Assembly: GCA_002104985.1 (NCBI GenBank)
Contig: MCGO01000038.1
Coordinates: 343,304-407,303, forward strand
DNA length: 64,000 bases
Origin: Rhizoclosmatium globosum
Taxonomy: Eukaryota; Chytridiomycota; Chytridiomycetes; Chytridiales; Chytriomycetaceae
Direction: 5' to 3'
The position numbers and the translations under genes were made by a program. The notes beneath the pieces were generated by a model. That model worked only from the letters and a program-made list of their open reading frames with translations, made no database searches and was not told the origin of the DNA. Below, piece after piece: positions 1 to 11,827 of the stretch (its first letter is position 1; every line of letters starts with the position of its first letter).

Positions 1-204
1 ACGAGCGTGCTTTATGTAAGAAACGAGATTTCTATTGGCGAGGAACGAGCATGCCTTCGATGACATATCTGTAGCGAGGAACGAGCTTAGAAAGCAAGAC
101 GATGAACGTCACTCATACGAAAATCAGCCATAGTGTGACATGGATATTCGATCAGTCACTGCTTCACAATTGACGAATACACCTATACTTATGTTCTCAT
201 ATAG

Positions 205-666
205 ATGCACGGGCAGTTTGTTATCCAACGGCGGAAAATGTTCGAGATTACTTTTCATGGCGACAAGCAGATTGCCACATCAATAACCTGGTACGCAGCC
301 ATCTCTTTGAAAACTTTCGGAAACTGATCACTTCCATAGTATAACACAACATTCTGGGCCCTCGTACAAGATCCTACCAAAAATCCCCCAATGACGACAA
401 CCCAAGCTCAGGCCATCTTAAAAGATACAACATCGGCTTCAAAGAACGAAATCTTGTTCAAACAGTTCAACATCAACTACAACACGCTCCCAGAGATATT
501 CCGGAAGGGCTCAGTTCTGTTTCGACGGAAAATGATGGTTCCTGTCAAAGAAACTGAACAAGGCAATGTGATTGAACGGGAGAAGAGCATTGTCCACATA
601 GCTCATGTGGATATTATAGCGGATGAGTTTTGGTTGACTGGGGACGGAAAGGGAATATTGGAATAG
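205..666 (+). CDS. THG1: tRNA(His) guanylyltransferase, C-terminal part (gene runs off the left edge)
   Basis: THG1 adds the extra 5' G to tRNA-His, which histidyl-tRNA synthetase needs. Two exons are readable: 205..290 and 340..666, separated by a 49-nt GT..AG intron. The first encodes the conserved stretch around [18 protein letters not shown] and HINNL; the second starts [10 protein letters not shown] and carries [21 protein letters not shown] and a C-terminal HVDII..FW block. All of these are family landmarks. An ATG at 391 opens a frame but is internal to this exon. The N-terminal catalytic half should lie left of the window. Nothing THG1-like can be read in 1..204, which is probably intron; it holds two copies of a 13-mer (gcgaggaacgagc). 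Identity is secure; the upstream boundary at 205 is inferred from the tag acceptor and codon phase. Confidence 0.85.
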
Positions 667-681
667 AAGCCAAAATAAAGC

Positions 682-1225
682 TCAAAATGGGTCTTCATTT
701 GATATGAATGGCTGATGGAGCCAACAAGATACGTAGACCATTCCTTTTTGCGAATCTTCAAGATTATAGACATTTGAACAGATTGTGGACTTGAGCTCCA
801 GCTCCTTATTGTAAGCTTGCACCCTCCGCTTGAAATCTGATAAATACACAAGTTAGTAAAAGCATTAACAAATCACGAATCCTCTTTGGCTCACTTTGCA
901 CTTTCGCCAACACTTCAACATCCTGCAACAGATTCGAGTAATCCCGCACAAATGACGCAAGGACAGCATTCATGTCTTTGACGATAGCATCCATTAGCTT
1001 CAGGATACTCAAAAGACTTGTGCGAGACGATGCAATGTCATCAAAGGATGATGGTTTCCTGTCAGACTTCCAATCGACAATATCCTCTGAGTCCCAGGCA
1101 TCTTCAACAGATCTTGCTCGAGTTATTGTCCAGTTTGCGATAGCTTGGAGACAGTCTTGGCCGTCATTACTGAGACGTGAGAAACGAACTTCAAGGTCCT
1201 TGAGTTTCTCTTCAGTTCGGTTCAT
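682..1225 (-). CDS. CINP: CINP-like protein (CDK2-interacting protein family)
   Basis: Two exons (895..1225 and 682..836) with a 58-nt intron give a 161-aa protein. The last exon carries the CINP signature: a Y.KELELKST segment followed about 25 residues later by the WLHQPF motif near the C-terminus. The N-terminal exon is helical, with a LSNDGQDCLQAI-type repeat-like start and a segment at residues 80-105 rich in L/V/D. In animals CINP binds CDK2/CDC7 and the ATR-ATRIP checkpoint and is also linked to ribosome biogenesis; a fungal role is inferred from family only. The gene lies tail to tail with THG1 with only about 15 nt between stop codons. Length is slightly shorter than animal CINP (about 210 aa). 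Confidence 0.7.
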
Positions 1226-1400
1226 TTTCTAAGAATTAATTATTGTACTAGATATTCATACTATTCTTTTCCGATGTTTACGTATATAAATAGACGACAA
1301 GAAACGATTGGCGTTCACGCTTCTGAACGCGAATCAGAAACGAGCAGAAACATCTATTCAATCTATTTCAGAAAAACAAGAAACTTCAACGGCCAAACTC

Positions 1401-3256
1401 ATGAAAGTCATTCGACTACTCGATAGCAGTGGAGAGAGAGTTCTTGACTCCGTGTCAGCTGAATACGAAGACTCGTTTTGTCTAGAATCATTCGGCGACT
1501 TGATTGCAACCCATGCCAACTGTGAACCAAAGGGAACGAAATCATTTATTATTGCGCGTGTACAGACATGGGACCATAAACAACCTGATTCAAAGTTCTT
1601 TTCGTACTACCATGCATACCACTTGAACAAGATTCTTTTTCAGACGCAGGTAAGCATACGAAATCCCGCGCACCCAAGATGTAATGTTTTCGGATAGGTA
1701 TACTTTGACAAGAAGTTGATTCACAGACTCAATGTCCTGAACCCACTTTCAAACACGGATATTATTGGGCACGTTGAATACTTTATGGTCAGACCCTCGA
1801 GAACAGAGCAAACTACAGCTCAAAAGATATCAAAGAGAATCTCAATGTTGCCTGAAAACAAGCCAGCTTCAACAAGAGCTTCAACGAATGCCATCCCTCC
1901 AACAAGTAATCGACTGTCATCAACTGCAAAGCCTGGCAAGAAACCAGATATTTCAATCAAGATTAATACCAACAATATGCTCAAAGTTCCAGAAGTCGAT
2001 TTACCTCCTCCAAGTCCAACTGTCCGCCAAATCGAACAAGGTGGTCCAACATCTTGGACTATTGGATCCCCAAGAGCCGCCTTAGCAGATGAGGAAGACG
2101 ACCTCCCAGCAAATCCAAATAACACTCCCGCCACTGCTTTAGTACCTCCATCCTTCTTCAACGGAATCGCCAAGAGACTTTCCGGAATTCCAGGAACCAA
2201 AAGCGGTCCACCATCCCCATCCAAAAAAGCCTCCATCGCTCCGCCAACCGACCTCGAGACCGGAAAGAACGCAAGCCAAACCATCCAAGCCCTCATCTCG
2301 CCATCCCAACTCAACGCCCAAATGTCCACAACCCCACGAATCCAAATCCCCGAAGGCTCCATCACCCGATTCGCCAAACCAGTCAGTCCACAAGACGTAC
2401 CACCGACCCAAAAATGCCGCCGACGCACGTTATCCTACTTGAACGCGGTCAACTCATCCGGCCAGCAAGCGTCATTCGAAGAGTGGGTCTTGATGGTCAA
2501 GAGCGAGAACTCGAGGCGAGAAGCCGCTGGCGAAGAGTTACTAGATTACGATGAAGTGAATCCATTCGCGTCGCCTGAACGTGGGATGCCAAATATGATT
2601 TCGGAGGAGGAAGAAGAAGTTGAGGAGAGTAAGGAGGATGAAATTACTACGTACGATGCGATTCTATTTGCGACTGATGACGACTTTTTGGAGAGTTCGC
2701 GGATTCGAGCTGTGTTTCGAGATAATGCAGTTCTGCCTGAAGAAGCCAAGTTGTTTGAAATGACGCCAGTGACAAGCGAACCACCGGCGTCGCCTGAGCA
2801 TGGTCACTTTGATGATGAAGAGATATCTGCTTGTGAATGGTGCTTTCCGAGTCAAACAGAGCTTGCAAAGTATTCGCCGTTCTCAAGGTTTTTCCACAAG
2901 TACAAATGCTATATGATTTTGATAGTGTTTATTGTCATGCTTGCGCTTTTGTAAGTTGCTTATCCTTTTATTCCGACAATTCTAATTGCCTTCTACTTCA
3001 TCTTATAACCTGGAATCACCAGCATCGTTTAGTAAGTAGCTTAACGCAATATGAATTACCTGATTACTAAATGTTATAATATAGCACTCTGCGCCTGACA
3101 TCTGATCAATCAGACAGTACTTCGGTTGCCAAACAGTCGCAATATGTCTACCCAACATTCCCAAACGTTGGCGTTCCTACTCAAACAAAGGCGTCTGCGT
3201 TTCAATCACTGAAAGTAGTAACCACAGTTGCCACAAAATCAGTGCAGCCCATTTGA
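1401..3256 (+). CDS. 560-aa fungal protein with a C-terminal transmembrane segment; contains a 9-nt microexon
   Basis: Four exons: 1401..1649, 1698..2950, 3023..3031 and 3085..3256; total 1683 nt, in frame throughout. The N-terminal 110 residues are the most conserved-looking part (motifs FIIARVQTWDHK, YHAYHLNKILF, HRLNVLNPLSNTDIIGHVEYF). The middle is low complexity (Pro/Ser/Lys, then an acidic Glu-rich tract around residues 395-410). A single hydrophobic segment lies near residues 483-503 (MILIVFIVMLALFIVY). It is completed by the 9-nt exon, and a tail of about 55 residues follows. I do not recognise a named domain. The start at 1401 is the first in-frame ATG before the conserved part; the frame is open further upstream to about 1308, so a longer N-terminus through another exon is possible. 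Confidence 0.7.
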
Positions 3257-3375
3257 TTTATTTCCTTTCAGTCACTAACATGTGGCCTCTACCAATACCC
3301 AAATCTAATAAACAGCAGCAGTTTATTCCAAATCATGAAATGAATATAACTAAAAACATTGGACCACACACACAC

Positions 3376-5626
3376 TTATTCGTCCTCGTCCATGTCACCC
3401 TCTGGAAGTCCAAAGTGCTCTCCAAAGTCGTAAGCTTCCTCTCCAGCCTTGTTGAGTCTACGTTCGAGCTTTTTCTTCTGTTTAGCAGCCTTTTTCTTGT
3501 CCTTGTTGGTTTGTGGGTTGAGTAACTGCTCGGCGAGGTCACGAACAGGTTGCCTTGGCTCAGACCCAGCAGCAGACTTCATCCTCTTGGCAGCAGCTTG
3601 TGCCTTCAGTTTGTTGATATCGAGTGCAATAGGTGGGGCAGCTGGAGCGCTCAATTTGGGTGTCACGTCCATTTCTTCGTCCTCATCTTCTTCTTCCTCT
3701 TCCTCCTCGTCTTCCTCCATCATACCATCCTCATCTCCCTCTTCCTCGTCGTCCCACTCTTCACCATCTTCATCTGAATATGATTGGATTGATGAGTAAA
3801 AATGTTTGGAAAGAAGGCATAAAAAAAACTCACCATCTTCATCATCCTCCTCGTCCATCTCGTCTTCATCCACGTCAACATAGTTGTCATCATCAACAAC
3901 GTCCTCAGCAGGAGCACTGCTCTTCATAGCAACCATACGTCCCATAGAGTCACGAGTACCAACAGAGTTGATGAGAGCTTCCTCGACTTCAACAATCTCC
4001 GGCATTTCGAACTCCTTGCTCCATGATGTAACAAGGCTACTAGAGACGTGACTGGTGACAGCAACTCCGGTGCTTGGTGGAAGGGTGTAGAAGGGGACAC
4101 GACCAGCGTTCCAATCTTGGAGAACACTGCGAGCAGTGCTTTCGAGATCAGGGCTTCCTCGCTATTATAATTGTCGTTGAGATAAGCGGATACTAATTAT
4201 CGCCAATACGAGAGTCCATACCTTTCTGAGTCTTCCACGGACTTTGGCCAAGTGAATCAAGAAGTCAGTTGTGCTAGAGAATGGAGGGATATCGTACAAG
4301 AGCTGGATTTGTTCTTTGCTACATCGGGACAAGATGAGCTCGACTAACAAAGTGGTGGAATTTAGTAAAGGCATCAACATTGAAACAAGAAATTACGAAC
4401 CAGGAGTGATTGGATCATCGATGAGTTCAGATTTCACACAGTTTCTCAAGAGAACTTCGGCTTGAGCCTTAGGGTCGTTGGAAGGACTCTCCTTGCTGAA
4501 CACAATACCAGGGCAATCCAACAGTTTGATGTTTTTATCCAAGTGAATCTGCTGAGCGACTTTGGTGACACCAGCAGAAGCACCAACGTTACACGCCTTG
4601 CTTCTCTTCAAGGAGTTGATGACACTACTCTTTCCAACGTTGGGGAAACCGACAACTCCGACAGTGATGCTGGTTTTGATGTTGTTGTTTCTACAGTAGT
4701 TTTTCAAGAGTTTGACGAGGTTATCGGCTCCAAGACATTCACTGCTGTTGAGGAGGTCAGCACTGGCCTTGTCAGTTGGAACGTTGCTGCGACCAATGTT
4801 TGAACGCTGAGCTTGCGTGCTCGCTTTGAAGGCAATAGTAGGGAATTCGTTGCGAAGGTATTTCATCCACTTTTCGACAACGTCACGGGGAACCAAATCT
4901 GTTGCAAGTTAGTGTCAAGTGTTTGAACAAGAAAACTGCTGAAACTCACCAATCTTGTTGAGAACCAAAATAATTCTCTTGTTTCCACCAGCATTCATGA
5001 TCATTTCTTCAATTTGCTTTGGTCTGCAACCCATAGGATCTCTTGCATCCAATACTTCCAAAATGACATCAGCCTGCTCAACAACCTTTCTGAATTCACG
5101 GTAGTACGCCTTCTTTGAGTTATCTTTGCGACCAGTTGCAGCAAGTTCATCGGCAGTTCTGAACTCTCCAAAGGTTGATCCTTCGTTGTTAACTTCGAAA
5201 GTGTTTGCACGTCTGTTTGCATCCCTGACCAGATCAGCAAGGGCCTGTTTGTCAGTCAGCTTTCCCTTGTTCTTTGCCTCTCTTGCGAGTCTCTTTTCCT
5301 CCTCCGTCTGAACAGGTTATTAGTTAGTTAGGTGGAAGTTGGAGGGTACTAGTCAAGTGAAAGCGCACCCGTCTCTTGTTGTCCTCGATCGTCTGAAGCA
5401 GCTTATCCTTGTACGGCAACAAGGCTGGAATACCCGGATCCTTCTTCAATCCTAAAAGAAACGATGTTAACCCTAACTTAACCCTAACTCAGGAACACCC
5501 ACGCTTTGGATTTGGATTGTTTCTCGCCGCCTTCCGCATTTTACGTCCATGTTCGTTGACCTTTGCTGCGATTTTGTACTGCTTCGACGCTGGGGCGCGC
5601 TTGCTTTTGGCTCTGCGTTTGACCAT
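3376..5626 (-). CDS. NUG1: Nucleolar circularly permuted GTPase, nucleostemin/NUG1 type
   Basis: Seven exons (5503..5626, 5451..5369, 5307..4950, 4898..4401, 4343..4222, 4161..3834, 3773..3376) encode 636 aa. The N-terminal basic region ([17 protein letters not shown]..) is typical of GNL3/NUG1 and RNA/nucleolus binding. GTPase motifs occur in permuted order: G4 NKID near residue 186, then G1 GFPNVGKS near 272, then G3 DCPG near 316. This is the hallmark of YlqF/YawG-type ribosome-assembly GTPases. The block from RGSPDLES to [13 protein letters not shown] also matches family C-terminal regions. The last exons encode a long Asp/Glu-rich tract that is a low-complexity DNA region at about 3660-3900. 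Expected role: 60S subunit maturation and export. All six introns are 47-72 nt with GT..AG ends and closing phases. Confidence 0.87.
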
Positions 5627-5781
5627 TTTGACTTGACTTCGAAAAAAACAAAAAACAAAGTTGGTTCTCCTTTGAACAGTTTCACTACAGTTCATAGTAT
5701 TAAAGATAATATAGAGTTTAATTGAGGTATATAGTTCTCGTAGGAAAAAGGTTTTCATTCGACAGCTCTTTTATTATGTAT

Positions 5782-6330
5782 TCAAATTGACTTTATAACT
5801 GTTCCTATTGGAATACAGCAAATACTATGGGTTGATTGCAAAGATGGATATTGTTTGCGAAGCTCATACAACACTTTGGGCCTCAAGAGGCCAACTTCGA
5901 CTGCTTGTGATGTCGGCGTTCTTCCTCCGCACAGAGCACAGCAAATGGTAGCGACAGGATGGCGAGCTCGTACAAAGTTTCGAGACACAGTTCTGGGTCG
6001 GTGCGTCATAAGTCTCGATGGATTCTGGTCATAAGATGATGAAACTGATGGCTTGTCAACTGCCACTTCATCGTCTTCGTGCTGGGTCACGATAATCGTA
6101 GGCGTAGACAACATTTTCCATGGGTTAGCTGACGGAGCACTGGAATCAGTGTTTGAATGTGGAAATAGAAAAGGGACGAAGGCGTCTTTTAAGACTGGCT
6201 GGGTTGTTTGGAATTTTCCGCATTCCCCAAACGACCCAATTTCCAAAATGAATTCGGACTGCTTTGAACAATCCTTATTTCCATTCTCTTTCCATTCAAG
6301 AAAGCCAGCGACGTTCATCTTTGGATGCAA
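5782..6330 (-). CDS. Hypothetical 182-aa protein
   Basis: Single open frame, no recognised domain. It has a cysteine pair-of-pairs (CCALCGG around residues 128-134, CC near 168) that could bind metal, and an acidic/Ser-rich middle. No signal peptide or membrane segment is visible. It is divergently placed against the cytochrome b561 gene. The frame is intact over 549 nt and codon use looks ordinary, but without homology it could still be a chance ORF. Confidence 0.45.
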   Translation of the reverse strand: MHPKMNVAGFLEWKENGNKDCSKQSEFILEIGSFGECGKFQTTQPVLKDAFVPFLFPHSNTDSSAPSANPWKMLSTPTIIVTQHEDDEVAVDKPSVSSSYDQNPSRLMTHRPRTVSRNFVRARHPVATICCALCGGRTPTSQAVEVGLLRPKVLYELRKQYPSLQSTHSICCIPIGTVIKSI

Positions 6331-6609
6331 TTATGAGGGCGGGACAGAATGTACAACTCTACCCACCGAAAAACATGGGACGAGAATGGAAAGTTAATAT
6401 TTATGAATACGAATTAATAAATTATCTAATCTGGGATCTGCGGCGTCCATTGTGTCGCGGAAAGACGGAGCCAATAGGGACATGAAACAGACATGGTTTC
6501 GGGAGAAGTGAGGCAAATCCAACCAATCAGATTCGAGCCACTTCTGACACCTTTGCTCAAGTTATCACAATCCGTTCCTTCCAGAATTCTTCTCGATAAC
6601 CAGCTCAAA

Positions 6610-7284
6610 ATGTCGTTCCTGCTGTGTCCCAAGACTATCCTGATTGTCTCCCTCGGAGTTGCGATGGCCGCAACAGCATACCCATATACCAAAGAATATG
6701 TCCTCTACTCTCTGCACCCAATCGCCATGTGTCTCTTCATCTGGGCCTCTATTTCAGCTTCTATTATGCTTCAACGGACAGACAGTCAAGCCAAAACAGC
6801 CGCCGAAAGAAAGCGTAACGTCAGTAACCATGCAGTTCTCCAGATTATCGCATGTATCGCTGCATGTGTTGGTTTCTGGGCCGTGAACCAAAACAAGACA
6901 AACAAGGGCAAGACACACTGGGAAAGCTGGCATGGTGTGATTGGGTTGTTGACGTTTGCACTCACTGTTGCAGTTTCCGTTTTGGGAACAGCTATGCGTT
7001 ATTTTCCTGTGACCACATTTGGAGGTATTGGGGCTAGCAAGAAATGGACTTGTTTCAAGCGATACACGGGGCTTGTTCTTATGGGTTTGACAGTTTATGT
7101 CACGGGTACAGGGTTGTTGGAGCATTCCACCATTCAACGTATTCCAGGATGGGAGAGATACACAATATTTGTCGTAGTTGTTCTTTCGAGCGGATTCTGC
7201 TTTTGGAACTGTGCTTTCGAATACGTTGGAAAAGAGTTCAGGAGGTTCGTCCGAAGTGGTCCTGAATACGAACAATTGGCATAG
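6610..7284 (+). CDS. Cytochrome b561-type membrane protein
   Basis: 224-aa multi-pass protein with six hydrophobic segments. Heme-ligand positions of the b561 family are visible: LHP in helix 2 (about residue 37), NH after the basic loop (about 75) and SWHG before helix 4 (about 113). The fourth expected His position (FKRYTG, about residue 150) is Lys/Arg instead, which is odd. Family members move electrons across membranes from ascorbate or a similar donor to ferric iron or monodehydroascorbate. The frame is open from an ATG at 6493, but that stretch contains a CCAAT box (CCAACCAATCAG). I therefore prefer the ATG at 6610, immediately before the first hydrophobic helix. Confidence 0.75.
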   Translation: MSFLLCPKTILIVSLGVAMAATAYPYTKEYVLYSLHPIAMCLFIWASISASIMLQRTDSQAKTAAERKRNVSNHAVLQIIACIAACVGFWAVNQNKTNKGKTHWESWHGVIGLLTFALTVAVSVLGTAMRYFPVTTFGGIGASKKWTCFKRYTGLVLMGLTVYVTGTGLLEHSTIQRIPGWERYTIFVVVVLSSGFCFWNCAFEYVGKEFRRFVRSGPEYEQLA

Positions 7285-7351
7285 TCCCTCTTTCATTCAT
7301 GTATTTATATTAAATTGCCAAATACAAGTTCTTTGCGTGTGATTTAATGGT

Positions 7352-9447
7352 CTAGTCATTTAGTTTCCAAAATAGTCTCCATGCAGGCTCACTATTCCCT
7401 TTCCATCGAACTCCTCCAGCAATGTCCAGCCCCAAGAGACCAAGATGTGAATGAGGCTCTTTCTCAACCTTTTCAATTTCATCGCCGACAAGAGATGTCA
7501 CTGTCATACTAATTTCTACTCCCTCCAATTCTGAGGATGTCCTCCATTCTTCTTCTGTGTCAACTTCACAACATTTGACCATTTCGGGGACCATGCTCAG
7601 CAAGCATTGATAAATCGCACTTGTCGGACCGGACTTTGCCCCTTCCAAATCAACAACCTTTTGAACGAATGCAGCCATTTTCTTCGTTATCCTCAACAAT
7701 CGCTTCCTTTCAACGAGTTGTGGATCAAGTAGAGACCGCCACCCCGAATTCATTCGACATGTAACAAACCAACAAACGATAGCGGCTTCTAATAAATAGT
7801 ATATCAACTGAGTGAATACGGCCGGACCAAACCCGGCTAAACAATCCGTCTCCGCGAAGAAAAATAGATTGGCAGTTCGATGCGCGGAATCGAGGCATTG
7901 TGTAGCTGCAAGCAAGACAATTTGCTGATGTTTGGAGCTCAAAAATCGTGGATGACAAGACCTCAAACATGTGACATATAGTCTTGGTCTGTTTAAAACA
8001 GAGATGGTCGCAAGCAAGGAAAAGTTGAATGCGTAAACCTGGAAGAGATAGCGATTGAAGACTTTGTTCGTAACAAGTTGCTGCTTGAAGCGAGAAGAAT
8101 CATCCTCCGTAATATTGAATGGTGATTCCGCATAAAGCACGAGATCTGCACACTTTAATAAGGTATCATTGAAGCTTGATTCAAGGTCCTGGTGTGTTGC
8201 TGATTCAATCAGAGCCGTGATCGATTGTGGCGGGTTCATGAGTATTTGCCGATTCTTGTACACGATTTTACTCAAAGCATTGCTCCATTTTACGGATGGG
8301 CTTCTTTCAAAGATGCGCTGGCCTTGATCAACTACTTCATGAGGAGGTTTTACCCCATTATCTGACAACGGAACAGTGAAGGAGGCATCTGGATTTAGCC
8401 CTAGATCTGTTATAAACCATCCATAGAGAGCCCAGAATGCGCGCCTGCGATCTTCTTTTTGTCGTGGGGTCAGATTCAGTGGAAACAGCCAAGGGGAATC
8501 ATCAGGATCTACATCGAGCCGTAATTCAAGCAATATTTCGGCTCCCCTTTCTAAAAACTTTCTGCCGATGGAAGGTTGGCCCTTATCTGTCGAAAGATGA
8601 TTAGAAGTGAAGACCACAGAGTGAAAGGCTTGCACTCACGCATTGAGAAGAGAAATAAATATGTTAATGCTTTCACCATTTCTACGCAAACTTCGTTCCC
8701 CTCCATTCGAAATATAGCTTTCCTCGCTCGCTGGAATAATGAGAAGCACACAGGCTCTGGTAGAGGGGGGATACGAGAATGGGCCGCAAATGCACACAAA
8801 GCCAATCTAGAAATTTTCTATTAGTTTAGATTCGATAATATCTGGAGACTGTACCGTAAATACGGCGGCTGTGAAAAGAAGGTCCGTAGGAAGTGGTCTC
8901 CATCCATTCCAAACCAAAGAGGCGGCTGTGTCCCGTTTGCAGTACAAAACGACCAAGCCAATACAAAGTCATCCATGGTAGGCATCAAATCAGGATCCTC
9001 AATCATCATATCAGTTGTGTTCAATGGTTGGTCAAATGCATGAATGATATGGTCTAATGCGCTTGCCCCGAGGCTGCTAGAGTCTGAAGGTAGCGAAATA
9101 GTAGATTCGATGGTACTGGAGTAGGACTGATACTCGGTAGGAGAAGGTTCTGACTGGGATGTAGTCGAGACTTCAACTTCAAAGATGCAGTCACTGTCGT
9201 TTCCACTGCTCTGACAAAGGCGACAAGCACTCTGTCCTGGTATTAATATGCATCGCCATCTGTTCTTGCTGCATCGACGACATGGTTGAGGGGCCAACGT
9301 GTCTTTGGACTTGGGTTTCACTTCAAATTGGCAAAGCTGCGGGATGCCCAGAGAGAAGCATCGTTGGCAGTGTGAATAGTCGGCTTGTATTTCGCACTTC
9401 TTTCGGGCTTTTTGACACTGTGTGCATGCCTTGTTTCGGGTTGACAT
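7352..9447 (-). CDS. Fungal transcription factor with two Zn2Cys6 clusters (paralogue 1)
   Basis: Three exons (8855..9447, 8640..8806, 7352..8586) encode 664 aa. Residues 8-39 and 56-87 each show the full C-x2-C-x6-C-x8-C-x2-C-x8-C pattern of a Zn2Cys6 binuclear cluster; normal family members have one. The first cluster has the usual basic stretch (QKARKK); the second has SKNRWR with a Trp that is conserved in the paralogues. The middle (DVDPDDSPWLF..TPRQKEDRRRAFWALYG) resembles the fungal transcription factor regulatory region (MHR). The protein is presumably nuclear and binds DNA; targets are unknown. It shares exon structure, including a 167-nt second exon, with the genes at 9651..11730 and 17426..19537. 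Confidence 0.82.
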
Positions 9448-9650
9448 TTTTTGGGGCTGGTTTGGAGTCTGCTGTTCAACTTAATCTCAAATTCCAAAAT
9501 AACCTCTGACTTTACGGGTGATGCAACGATTTATTATTGCAATTTTCAAAACATCTTCCATGCAGGTTGGTTCTCTCTCAGACTGCTTTGGGAATCCAGT
9601 TACATTCTGTTTTCTGATTTGAACTATGCAATTAACTTTTTATATTACAA

Positions 9651-11730
9651 TTAGGTATTAGAAGTCCAAAATAGTCTCCATTCAGGTTCGTACTTTCCTT
9701 TCCACCGTACTCCTCCAGCAACCTCAAGTCCCAATAAACCAAGATAGGCATAAGGCTCCTTTTCGATTGTTTCAAAATCGTCACCAACAAGAGCCATGAC
9801 TGTCATTCGGAGTTCTAACCCGTCAATACCAGATCTCGATTCTGAGTCTTCAATTACAGCACCTCTTCGATATATAAACATTTCTCGCACCATCGCTTGC
9901 ATACACCGAAGTATCACAATCGTTGATCCAGACTTTGTCCCTTCTACTTTCACAACTCTCTGCATGAATTCAGTTAATTTCGTTGCCATAGCTAACAGTT
10001 TTTCTCTTTCCACATAGGCTGGATTCATCAAAGCTCTCCACGCGACAGTCATTCGACAGGACGCAAACCAGCAAATAATGCATGCCTCAAAAAGATTGTA
10101 GATGAGTTGAGTGAATATGCTAAAGCCGACGTAGGTCATACACTCTTCGTGTGTATGAAAAAATATATTCGTAAGTCGGTGCGCACATTCAAGGCACTGA
10201 TTTGTTGCCGACAGGATGCTTTCATGTTGTTTAAGACTTAAAAATCTGGGATTACAGGATTTTAATGATGTAGTGTAGAGCTTTGGCCGGTGGAGCGCAG
10301 ACAGGCAGGATAATGTCAAGAAATTTAATGCGTAAGTGTGGAATAAGAAGCGTACTGAGACGTTTGCCAGTTGCACTTTGAACCGCTCCGCGTCTTCATA
10401 CGTAATTTCCAACGGAGAGCTCGAGTAAAGCAACAGGTATTTGCATTGTGATATGATTATTTGAACGTTCTCGATTAAACCATGGCTGGTATCAAGGTCA
10501 AGAATCTTCAAGAGAGATTGAGGTGGTTTCAGAAGGGATTTGCGATTTCTATGCAAAATTTCACTTAGTTTCCACACCCATTTCAGAGCGACGCTGTCTT
10601 CAAAGATTGGTTGCCCTAGGTCGAATACTTCTCCAGGTGGTTTGACATTATCCCCACTTATGTCGCATTCAAACGATGGATCTGGATTATATCCCAAGTC
10701 TGCCATATAGTTGCCGTATAGACCCCAAAAAGCCCGTCGACGATCTTCTTTTTGACGTGGCGTAAGATTCAAGTGAAATAGCCACGGAGAATCATCTGGA
10801 TCCACATCCAATCTTAAATCTCTAATAACATCTAACCCCAGCTTCAAGAAATTCTGTCCAACAGCTGGCTGACCTTTGTCTAAATAAAAAGGATAAATCA
10901 ATCAATCAAATTCCGTATGATGAAGAACTCACGTATAGCGAAGAGAACAAGATATCCATATGCTTTTACCATATCTACACAAGGTTTACAACCAGCCATT
11001 CGCAGTATGGCTTTTCTCGCGCGTTGGAATAGTGAGAAAGACACAGCTTCGGGTAACGGGGGATTGTGCACGTGAGCTGCTATTGCACACAAAGCAAACC
11101 TATCAAAACAAGCGTTAAATATACACGAAGAAAAGATGGCGCCTCGCACCTTAAATATGAGGGCTGTACAAAGAATGTTCGTAAAAAGTAGTCTCCATCC
11201 ATTCCAAACCACACGGGAGGCCTTGTTCCGTTCGCTGTACTCAATGACCAAGCGAGCATGAAATCTTCAATCGTTGGCATCAAATCAGGATCCTCCATCC
11301 TCCAATCTGCATAGTCAAATTGGGTTTCCTGTAAAGAACTATCGAACACTTGAAGGACCTGGTCCAATACTCTTTTTGCAGAAAGAATGGAACCAGAGGT
11401 TGATGTTTTTGGAGATTCAGAGCGTGAATAGTCTTGCGACGGTGTAGGTTGCAAGGCAGGAACCACTTGGCAGTCAGCCTCTGTTCCATGTTCCTGGCAC
11501 AAGTGGCATACAGTTTGTCCTGCATGTACGGTGCATTTCCATCTGTTTCTGCTGCATCGGTCGCATGGATAAGCTGCAAGAGTTCTTCGATCGCCTGATT
11601 TAGGAACAACTTCGAAGCAGCATAGTGCTCCAAGCGAAAGACAACGAAGACAGTTGACGCCATCTCCAGACACTTCACACTTCTTGCGGGCTCGTTTACA
11701 TTTGACACATGGTTTGGGTCGAGGTGCCAT
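9651..11730 (-). CDS. Fungal transcription factor with two Zn2Cys6 clusters (paralogue 2)
   Basis: Three exons (11150..11730, 10933..11099, 9651..10879) encode 658 aa. The first cluster starts at Cys8 and keeps the spacing except at the end, where adjacent Cys37 and Cys38 stand in place of the single last Cys. The second cluster (CDRCSRNRWKC...CHLC...C) is canonical. I chose the ATG at 11730 (MAPRPKPC) rather than 11766 because it aligns with the starts of the other two paralogues. The middle region (DVDPDDSPWLF, RQKEDRRRAFW) matches paralogue 1. It is head to tail with paralogue 1, 203 bp apart, so this is a tandem duplication. Confidence 0.82.
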
Positions 11731-11827
11731 CACCAAAAATTTAACTAAAAAAATACTTGGTGTCATTCATACTTCAGAGTTTATTGAATAATCATGAGGC
11801 AAACAAAAGGAAAACCAGTAAAAGAGG

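Noticed and set aside
1820..2428. Minus-strand frame of 202 codons
   Set aside because: Opposite the Pro/Ser-rich part of the 560-aa protein; hydrophobic composition follows from the complementary codons.
5468..5492. Telomere-like TTAGGGTTAA words (two copies of an 11-mer) on the minus strand
   Set aside because: They lie inside the first intron of the NUG1 gene, only two copies, flanked by housekeeping exons; no sign of a telomere or fusion.
6493..6609. N-terminal extension of the cytochrome b561 gene
   Set aside because: The stretch carries a CCAAT box and lacks family similarity; start placed at 6610.
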